Shown one piece after another: positions 57,756 to 64,000 of a stretch of DNA of 64,000 nt. The stretch's first letter is position 1. Each line of letters begins with the position of its first letter. The stretch comes from Paracoccus kondratievae (lineage in GTDB: Bacteria; Pseudomonadota; Alphaproteobacteria; Rhodobacterales; Rhodobacteraceae): positions 744,001 through 808,000 of the forward strand of contig NZ_CP045073.1 in assembly GCF_009301415.1 (NCBI RefSeq), written 5' to 3'. Under the pieces are notes generated by a model. The model had not been told where the DNA came from. It made no database searches and worked only from the letters and a program-made list of their open reading frames with translations. Position numbers and translations under genes: made by a program.

Positions 57756-59300
57756 TCAGCGCTCAAGAACGAACGTATAGGCGCATGCATCCCACATGTG
57801 ATAGTCAACCGCCGCTTTCATGATGTGGGTCACCCCGATGGCGTCGTGCATCAGCCCGTTGAAAAATGGCTCGACCTGATTGCGCAGGTAATCACTCGTT
57901 CCCAGGCTGAAATATTTGGTGTCCGGAACCGGTGGTGCCGTGCTTACAGCTTTTGTGAAGGCCGGTCCTGCACTGATCACCTGGGTCCGGGCCGCATCAT
58001 ATGCCTGATAGAAATCCTTCATGTGCCAGCTGCGGAGGCGACCGTTACTGTCGCCCAGCTGTTGAAACAGCATGGTGATAAAATTGCTGACAAACGTGCT
58101 GAAATCCAGAGCGTCTTCAGCAGCACTGGCAATAAGCGACAGCTGCTTAAAATCTGATTGGACCAGCTCCTGCGTTTCAAGCGGAAACAGCACGGGCAGC
58201 CTTCCCCATTCAGGCGCTCTTTCCCAATGTGTAAACATCATGCCCGGCGTTCCCCCCGGCGAAACGCCTTGGCTTGGCGACGAAGTGGGAATGGCCGGAG
58301 GAAGCGTGACTCCGCCCCACCGCAGGATATCCGAGACCAGCGGGATGAGCTTGCGGGTCTGAAGCGATGTCAGAACGTCACCGGCCACCTGGCGTGAGCG
58401 GATGCCCGCACTGGCGGCGCTCTCAAGGGGCAGCCCCGCCCATCTTGCGGTGTTTCGATGTAGCCCTGCGGCATTGAAGGTGTCCGTTCTGATCTGTAAA
58501 TCTGGCTGCCAAGCCTTGGCCGCCAGCGCCGCGCAGGAGGCAAGGCCGCCGCCAAGTGAATGACCAAGGATCATCAGCCTGCCATTCCATTGCTGCATGG
58601 CTTCATCTGCAGCATCCTGCGCGACCTTGATGGTATCTTCGTATTGTGGTGTTCTTTCCCCAAGCGCTTGTGAGACATTGGTCGGCCAATCGCCATTCTG
58701 GCCGTAGAACAGAGAGGCGGAGCCCGTCCAGTTGATATGCGCTGTCCCAATGGTGACCCCGGGAAATCCCAGTGCAATCGGCACGTTACCCGTTGAAGGC
58801 AGGATCAGCGGTTGCTCACGCAGTCCCGCCGCGCGTAACTGTGTCCGCGTAGCTGTCGGAGGGTATCGACCTGTCGGAGAGATCGTCGGGATAATTGGCT
58901 TGAACTCGGTTTGATCCATGAACCAATCCACAACCCCGGTGGGAGTGATGGTGCAATTCAGCTCGATATGAACAGCCAGTTCATCGAGATCCTGATCATT
59001 CATTTCCGAGCCGCGAAACACCAGCGCGGGCGGGCAGACATCCAGCGGTGTCAGCCCGGCAGAGAGCTTCGGATAATACATCCTGCAGAACAGACCATTC
59101 CGCAGGTCTTTTTCCCATCCGCGCTCCCAGTGCTCCCAGAGACGGGCCTTTTCCTGGCGCAGGCGTGGCGTCAGTTCCGCATCTTCATAGTCATAAATAT
59201 CAAGGATCAGCATTGCTGCCTTGTTCAGGCAGGGCTGCCAGTCTGCTTTGCCGGGAATGCGGGCCGGCTCTGTGATCACGCCCGGAGTATTGTTCGGCAT
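57756..59300 (-). CDS. Lipase-type T6SS effector (class-3-like alpha/beta hydrolase)
   Basis: 514-residue hydrolase with the lipase nucleophile elbow GHSLGGG (Ser248) in the context RLMILGHSLGGGLASCAALA, preceded by the class-3-like region PPALVFRGSEMNDQDLDELA. A catalytic His is probably in the C-terminal part (LMHDAIGVTHIMKAAVDYHM). There is no signal peptide, as expected for a T6SS substrate. It is the third gene after vgrG and the ankyrin gene, 2 bp downstream of the latter, the classical VgrG-immunity-effector layout for Tle phospholipase effectors. By family such effectors attack phospholipids in target-cell membranes. Which Tle class it belongs to cannot be decided; it does not clearly match one. 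Confidence 0.82.
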   Translation of the reverse strand: MPNNTPGVITEPARIPGKADWQPCLNKAAMLILDIYDYEDAELTPRLRQEKARLWEHWERGWEKDLRNGLFCRMYYPKLSAGLTPLDVCPPALVFRGSEMNDQDLDELAVHIELNCTITPTGVVDWFMDQTEFKPIIPTISPTGRYPPTATRTQLRAAGLREQPLILPSTGNVPIALGFPGVTIGTAHINWTGSASLFYGQNGDWPTNVSQALGERTPQYEDTIKVAQDAADEAMQQWNGRLMILGHSLGGGLASCAALAAKAWQPDLQIRTDTFNAAGLHRNTARWAGLPLESAASAGIRSRQVAGDVLTSLQTRKLIPLVSDILRWGGVTLPPAIPTSSPSQGVSPGGTPGMMFTHWERAPEWGRLPVLFPLETQELVQSDFKQLSLIASAAEDALDFSTFVSNFITMLFQQLGDSNGRLRSWHMKDFYQAYDAARTQVISAGPAFTKAVSTAPPVPDTKYFSLGTSDYLRNQVEPFFNGLMHDAIGVTHIMKAAVDYHMWDACAYTFVLER

Positions 59301-59302
59301 GA

Positions 59303-60409
59303 TTACGGCCCCCAGATCTGATCGCCGCGATCCGGGGTAGACAGCGGAGCATCGTAACGGGAATGGAGTTCGTCCTCGGCCAGATACCAGCCGCCATCCG
59401 CCTGATAGCTGAAAGCGCTCAGTTTGGCGCGGATGCGGTCGGTGTCAGCGGTCCGGTCAAGGGATTTACCAACCAATTGCAGCACCTGATCCAGCCGCCA
59501 CGCCGTGTGGCGCGAATCCGGGCCAGAACCAGTAGCGAATGTATCAACGCGCCTTTCAAGCAGCGAAATTACGAAATCAGTTTGCTTGGAAGGGCCTGAA
59601 GGTAGCCTTGTCGCACGTAGCACTCGAAACAATATCTCGGCTGTGGCAAGCTGACCAGCACCAGATGCTAGGGATTCCATAAGACTCCGACCCGGCATTC
59701 CATTGATGAAGTCCGGTTTCATCCAAGGGTCTGCCCCTGCGTTGATCAGAGCAATCATCGCCCCGAGGTTTGTGACTGTGTTACTCAAGCTGAGCGGCGT
59801 TACATCACGGAACCCATACTGCTGCACATTGGGATTTGCGCCTGCATCGAGCAGGGCCTGCACGATGGGCAGGCTGGCATCATAATCCGGAAACAGCATG
59901 AAATCCGGCGCCGTCGGCGTACGCCGCTCGATCGCCATAAACAGGGCTTCCGTGTGGTTCACGTTCGGATCGACGCCTTGCGCCAGAAGCGCCTGCACCG
60001 CTGCAAGATTGTAGGCCATCACCGCCTCTTGCAGCAGCGTGGCAAGATACGGGACCGGCCGGCCGTCGCGCGTGAAATCCAGCGCGGGGGCATGATAACC
60101 ATCAGACAGGACCGCAGGGTCGAACTGATCCAAACCCTGTGGAACCTCGCCTTTTGCAATCACGCGCGCCAATTCACGGATAGCCTCGGGGGCCTCGGCC
60201 CATCTGGTTTCGAATGCCGGCCAGTCAGGTTCATATACGGCCTGTTCCATGACAGTTTCCTCAGGATTTAAGACGGGTAATGCAGCGGTCAGCTCGCTCT
60301 GTTCCGCAGGAACCCATTCGAGTCTGAGCGGCACGAAAAAGAATGCAAATACCAGCCCAAAAATAAATCCGGCCGCTATCCCCAGAATGGCAATGAACCA
60401 TCTGTTCAT
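59303..60409 (-). CDS. Membrane-anchored ankyrin-repeat protein, probable immunity protein of the lipase effector
   Basis: 368-residue protein with an N-terminal anchor (MNRWFIAILGIAAGFIFGLV then FAFFFVPLRL) that leaves the rest in the periplasm. Ankyrin-type repeats follow: LLQEAVMAYNLAAVQALLAQ GVDPNVNHTEALF, LPIVQALLDAGANPNVQQYG and LGAMIALINAGADPWMKPDF, each with the family's G-A-D/N-P-N turn. Ankyrin or Sel1-like membrane-anchored proteins next to Tle lipase effectors commonly act as periplasmic immunity proteins. The gene lies 9 bp after vgrG and 2 bp before the lipase gene, so all three are co-expressed. Immunity function is inferred from position and topology. Confidence 0.8.
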   Translation of the reverse strand: MNRWFIAILGIAAGFIFGLVFAFFFVPLRLEWVPAEQSELTAALPVLNPEETVMEQAVYEPDWPAFETRWAEAPEAIRELARVIAKGEVPQGLDQFDPAVLSDGYHAPALDFTRDGRPVPYLATLLQEAVMAYNLAAVQALLAQGVDPNVNHTEALFMAIERRTPTAPDFMLFPDYDASLPIVQALLDAGANPNVQQYGFRDVTPLSLSNTVTNLGAMIALINAGADPWMKPDFINGMPGRSLMESLASGAGQLATAEILFRVLRATRLPSGPSKQTDFVISLLERRVDTFATGSGPDSRHTAWRLDQVLQLVGKSLDRTADTDRIRAKLSAFSYQADGGWYLAEDELHSRYDAPLSTPDRGDQIWGP

Positions 60410-60418
60410 CAGGTATCC

Positions 60419-62455
60419 TCAGTTCAGCTTGATGAGATCGGACATGGCCTCGAACAGCTTGTCCATGGTCACTGCCATCCGTGCGCCGTTAACGGTGATG
60501 TTGCCGCTGTCATCCAGCGTGACCAGCGAGGCACCGACCTTGATGGTGATGCTGTCGCCAGCCGTGATCTCGATGCGCCGCCCTGCATCCAGCGTGTAAT
60601 TGCCGCGCACATCGGTCATCTTGTTGCGCCCCACGGTCTCGTTGTGGTCGCCCTCGATCATCTGTGTTTTTGTGGCTTCGACAGCCAGGATCAGGTTGCC
60701 GATACCAGGATCGCGGCCGACATCCCCCATCGCCTCAGCCAGCGGGCCGATGCCCTGCGTGTTCCCGGCGGCACCTGCCGGAGAGATGGAGCCGATCCTG
60801 CCCGGCCCCACACCCAGATGCATGTCGCCTCCGATCATTTGCCGCAGTGTATTTCCAACCTCACATGACTGATCGTGACCGATACTCGTAACAGCATTGC
60901 GGTTCACACGCGTCGTTGCGTTACGCTCAATCTTGCTGTTCATGTCGCGCTGCGCGTGGATGAAGACTTCTTCGCGGCCCTTTTCGTCCTCAAATCGTAG
61001 TTCGTTGAACCCACGTCCGGTGCCCTTACCGTCATGGGTGTTGGTCCTGAATGTGCTGCGCGTCTTGTGCTTGGGCAGTTCGTAGGGGACGTCGTTCTTT
61101 CCATTGAAGACATTCCCGGTGACGATTGGCTTGTCCGGATCGCCCTCGAGGAATTCGACGACGACCTCCATGCCGATGCGGGGGATGACCATGCCGCCCC
61201 AGCCTGCTCCGGCCCAGTTCTGCGACACCCGGCAGCGCATCGAATGCGCGGCATCAAGGTCCCAGTGAAACCGCACCAGGATGCGGCCGTATTCGTCGCA
61301 GTCGATCTCGCCCTCGCCCACCACCATCGCCGTCTGCGGGCCATGCACCACGGGGACCTGCGTGCGCCGCGGGGGCGCCATCGGCGCGGTGTCGGGCATC
61401 AGCACGTAGCTGCCCGTAAAGGCATAGCCGTCGCTGCCCTGACCACCCGAGCCATAGGCCTCAGACACGAAGTGGTGCGATGCTGACAGGCACAGGTAGC
61501 TCTCGTCCGTGCCGGGGATCCGGTCGCCCGACAGCGTCACCCGCTTGCCAGACCGCAGGCTCAGGCAATCGCCCACCGCCCGGTTGCGACGGTCCGCTCC
61601 ACGTTCCTGCGACGTGCGCAGGCCCGCCACGATCTTGCCCACGTCCTGCGCCAGGTAATCGCCCGGATAATCGAAGCTCTCGATCTGGCCCTGCGCATGG
61701 GCGGCATCGCCCAGCCGGTCGACCTCCATCGCCTGGTCAGGATGCTTGAAGTTATAGTCGGTCAGCCGGATCGCCCCGGTGGTGATGTTGCGCTCGGGCG
61801 TCCAGTCCCAGAAATGCTCACCCTCGGCCTGGTGGTGGCCGTCGTAGCTTTTATAGGGCCGCGCGCCGATCGTCTCATGCGCCAGAACGTCATCGGTCAG
61901 CACCAGCGTATGGCTGCCCGTCTCGTGGCGGAAATGAAAGCTGATCCCGTGCCGCTCCATCTGGCGGCGGGCGAAGTCGAGGTCGCTCTCGCGGTACTGC
62001 ACCGTGTATTCCAGCACCGGATAGTCCTGCGACAGCTGCACATCCAGCGCCGGATCGCCGAGCTGGGCATAGTCCGACAGCAGCTCGCGCAGGATCTGCA
62101 CCACGGTCCTGTTGTGAAAGATCCGCTGGTTGCGCCGCCGCCCCGCCAGCCAGAACCACGGGCGCAGCACCAGATCATAGCGGTGACCGTTCTCGCCCAC
62201 CCCGGCCCATCGCGCCTGCGTGACGATGCCGTCAAAGGGCTGGGTGCCCTCACGGCCCTCGATCTCGACCGTGGCATGGGTGCCGACCAGCGCGTCGAAG
62301 TCGAGATCATCGCGGGTGGCCAGCGCCTCGACGCGGTATTCGAACAGGTCGTTGAGATGGTCCGTGCCGTCAAAGCGCAGAAGCGCCAGCGTGTCAGCGC
62401 CAAGCGCGGTCGTCAGACGGCCGAGACGCTCGGTCTGGCGAAGGGGGGCGTTCAT
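60419..62455 (-). CDS. vgrG: T6SS spike protein VgrG
   Basis: 678-residue type VI tip protein that carries effectors on the Hcp tube. The start at 62455 gives MNAPLRQTERLGRLTTALGA; a reading extending to 62722 runs into IS21 sequence. The gp27-like part contains LALLRFDGTDHLNDLFEYRV, VVQILRELLSDYAQLGDPAL, YPVLEYTVQYRESDLDFARR and QMERHGISFHFRHE. The gp5-like OB-fold part has EIDCDEYGRILVRFHWDLDA, RVSQNWAGAGWGGMVIPRIG, MEVVVEFLEGDPDKPIVTGN. The C-terminal needle is a beta-helix (GDHNETVGRNKMTDVRGNYT) ending IKLN, with no fused toxin domain, so it needs a separate cargo: the lipase encoded downstream. It is 58 kb from tssK in this window. Confidence 0.95.
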   Translation of the reverse strand: MNAPLRQTERLGRLTTALGADTLALLRFDGTDHLNDLFEYRVEALATRDDLDFDALVGTHATVEIEGREGTQPFDGIVTQARWAGVGENGHRYDLVLRPWFWLAGRRRNQRIFHNRTVVQILRELLSDYAQLGDPALDVQLSQDYPVLEYTVQYRESDLDFARRQMERHGISFHFRHETGSHTLVLTDDVLAHETIGARPYKSYDGHHQAEGEHFWDWTPERNITTGAIRLTDYNFKHPDQAMEVDRLGDAAHAQGQIESFDYPGDYLAQDVGKIVAGLRTSQERGADRRNRAVGDCLSLRSGKRVTLSGDRIPGTDESYLCLSASHHFVSEAYGSGGQGSDGYAFTGSYVLMPDTAPMAPPRRTQVPVVHGPQTAMVVGEGEIDCDEYGRILVRFHWDLDAAHSMRCRVSQNWAGAGWGGMVIPRIGMEVVVEFLEGDPDKPIVTGNVFNGKNDVPYELPKHKTRSTFRTNTHDGKGTGRGFNELRFEDEKGREEVFIHAQRDMNSKIERNATTRVNRNAVTSIGHDQSCEVGNTLRQMIGGDMHLGVGPGRIGSISPAGAAGNTQGIGPLAEAMGDVGRDPGIGNLILAVEATKTQMIEGDHNETVGRNKMTDVRGNYTLDAGRRIEITAGDSITIKVGASLVTLDDSGNITVNGARMAVTMDKLFEAMSDLIKLN

Positions 62456-62697
62456 AAACAAGCCTCGTCGGGGAAATGGGTAAAGAAAACTGCCGCGAGT
62501 ATGCCCAAGGCTGACGGCACTGCCAAGGCCGTGTCGGGTGAGCCCGTCGCTTAAGGTCTTCGCATGATCAGGGACACACTGTTGAGCGTCGTGGAATAAG
62601 GCCCCCGCTTCTGGTGTGATCGGCGTCCCAAATGGACCCCACCGACCGGGGTTTGGGTCCATTGTGCTTCCGAGGATTATCGGAGGCCGAGCGCGGG

Positions 62698-64000
62698 ATG
62701 CTGATCGTGGAGACAATCGCAAAAATCAGGCGGCTGCATTTTACCGAGGGCAAGGGGATCAAGACGATCTGCCGCGACCTGAAGCTGTCGAAGAGTGAGG
62801 CGTGAGCCGCCATCGGTCCGAGGCCACGCCGAACGGTGCGCAAGGTGATCCGCACCGGGGTAGCGGAGTTCACCTACGCCCGGACGGTTCAGCCACGCCC
62901 GAAACTGGGCGCCTGGCTTGAGGAACTGAGCCGGCTGTTGGCGATCAACGCGGCTCGTGGGCGCCGGGAACGCCTGACACTGATCCAGATCTACGAGGAA
63001 CTGCGCGGTCTCGGGTATGAAGGCGGGTATGATGCGGTCCGCCGCTATGCCTCGGTCTCGGGGCGCGCACTCAAAGCTCCGGTGCCTCGTCCGCCTTCGT
63101 GCCGCTGAGTTTTGCCCCCGGCGAAGCCTATCAGTTCGACTGGAGCCACGAGGTTGTCCTGATCGATGGGGCGACCACCACGATCAAGGTGGCGCATGTT
63201 CGCCTGTGCCACAGCCGGATGTTCTTCGTGCGGGCCTATCCGCGCGAGACGCAGGAGCCTCAGCCATCGGGCTCGAACCGATGGCGCCGCGATGGCTTCG
63301 ATGTTCGATGCCCATGATCGGGCTTTCGCCTTCTTCAAGGGCACCTGCACCCGCGGGATCTACGACAATATGAAGACGGCGGTGGAGACCATCTCCACCG
63401 GCAAGGAGCGCCTCTGCAATCGTCGGTTCCTGCAGATGGCCAGCCACTATCTGGTTGAGCCCGTCGCCTGCACCCCGGCATCGGGCTGGGAGAAGGGTCA
63501 GGTGGAGAGCCAGGTCGGCACGGTCCGCCAGCGGTTCTTCTCACCCCGGGTCAGGGTCAAGAGCTACGAGGAACTGAATGCCTGGCTGCTGGACAAGTGC
63601 ATCGCCTCGGCCAGGAGCAGCAAGCATCCCGAACTGACGGACAAGACCGTCTGGCAGGTCTTCCAGGAAGAGCGCGCGCACCTCGTCCCTTATGCCGGGC
63701 GCTTCGACGGCTTCTCGGCGGTATCGAAGACCTACCTCGTGCGGTTCGACAACAACAAATACTCGGTCGCGGCAACGGCTGTCGGGCGGCCGGTCGAGAT
63801 CCGGGCCTATGCGGAGCGGATCGAGATCCGGCATGGATGAGCCATGCCCCGCCATTGGTTCGAGGGGCATTGCGAACGGCTGGTCGGGGACCATCCCCGT
63901 CACTTCGGGCGGGGCCGGGCAATCTACAATCCCTGGCACTATGTGCCTGTCCTGCTTCGCAAACCCGGGGCGCTGCGCAATGGCGCACCGTTCAAGGACT
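62698..64000 (+). pseudogene. IS21-family istA transposase, multiple frameshifts, runs off the window
   Basis: Starts MLIVETIAKIRRLHFTEGKG and IKTICRDLKLSKSEA, a stop (near 62803), VRKVIRTGVAEFTYARTVQP, then frame changes: VPLSFAPGEAYQFDWSHEVV (catalytic D-W-S), RLCHSRMFFVRAYPRETQE, MFDAHDRAFAFFKGTCTRGI, YDNMKTAVETISTGKERLCN, ASGWEKGQVESQVGTVRQRF (catalytic E region) and, after another stop at 63840, RGRAIYNPWHYVPVLLRKPG. IstA is readable throughout but in at least three frames, so it is dead. The left end of the element lies near 62590-62640; istB would be beyond the window. Confidence 0.88.

Overview
The window looks like chromosome or megaplasmid sequence of a high-GC alphaproteobacterium of the Rhodobacteraceae, most likely Paracoccus or a close relative. 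This rests on codon use and on the protein families present (a DUF1036 protein, a full prp locus with an XRE-type short-chain-acyl regulator, MesD/MesX, molbindin, DUF2478); no marker gene such as rRNA is present to confirm it. No rRNA, tRNA or CRISPR array was seen. Insertion-sequence remnants of at least seven families are scattered through the window, and many genes carry visible lesions, so this is an accessory region in active decay.

Layout. (1) 1-17.2 kb: two type VI secretion (T6SS) baseplate/membrane genes (tssL cut by the window edge, tssK), a giant repeat autotransporter with 2.37 copies of a 2337-bp near-identical tandem repeat, a peptidoglycan hydrolase, two small secreted proteins, then a divergent cluster of ExbB, ExbD, an ExbD lacking its proton-carrying Asp, and a TonB-like protein without a normal TonB C-terminus. 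(2) 17.7-19.6 kb: a decayed DUF2207 membrane-protein gene. (3) 19.9-24.2 kb: a FecA-type receptor, FecR and FecI surface-signalling set with two matching extracytoplasmic-function (ECF) sigma promoters. (4) 24.4-29.4 kb: an IS graveyard holding a zinc-efflux cassette (CDF pump plus SmtB-type repressor with its operator) and an N-terminally truncated tyrosine integrase.

(5) 29.5-39.3 kb: folate-independent methionine synthase MesD with MesX, the methylcitrate cycle (prpB with an internal deletion, prpC, prpD), a thioesterase, a PrpR/RamB-type regulator, MetR, and a frameshifted MetF homologue. (6) 39.7-49.5 kb: an IS6 copy beside an IS3 fragment, then an intact hydroxamate-siderophore-type operon (TonB receptor, FhuD, FhuB, FhuC, ABC exporter) with a convergent siderophore-interacting reductase. 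(7) 49.9-55.6 kb: a damaged second TonB plus FecBCD-type uptake locus with molbindin, DUF2478 and a TrmO-like protein. A ModE-type Mo-box lies between its two divergent arms, suggesting a TonB-dependent molybdate, tungstate or metallophore uptake system. (8) 55.7-57.7 kb: a recombinase remnant and an IS3 copy. (9) 57.8-62.5 kb: a T6SS cargo operon of VgrG, a membrane-anchored ankyrin protein (likely immunity) and a GHSLGG lipase effector. (10) An IS21 istA pseudogene runs off the right edge.

How they fit together: T6SS parts flank both ends (structural genes left, VgrG cargo right), three TonB-dependent uptake systems need the kind of energy transduction the ExbB/ExbD genes supply, and propionate catabolism sits between methionine genes. 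The most novel candidates are the Mo-box-controlled TonB locus and the autotransporter / peptidoglycan hydrolase / ExbB-ExbD-ExbD* cluster next to tssKL.
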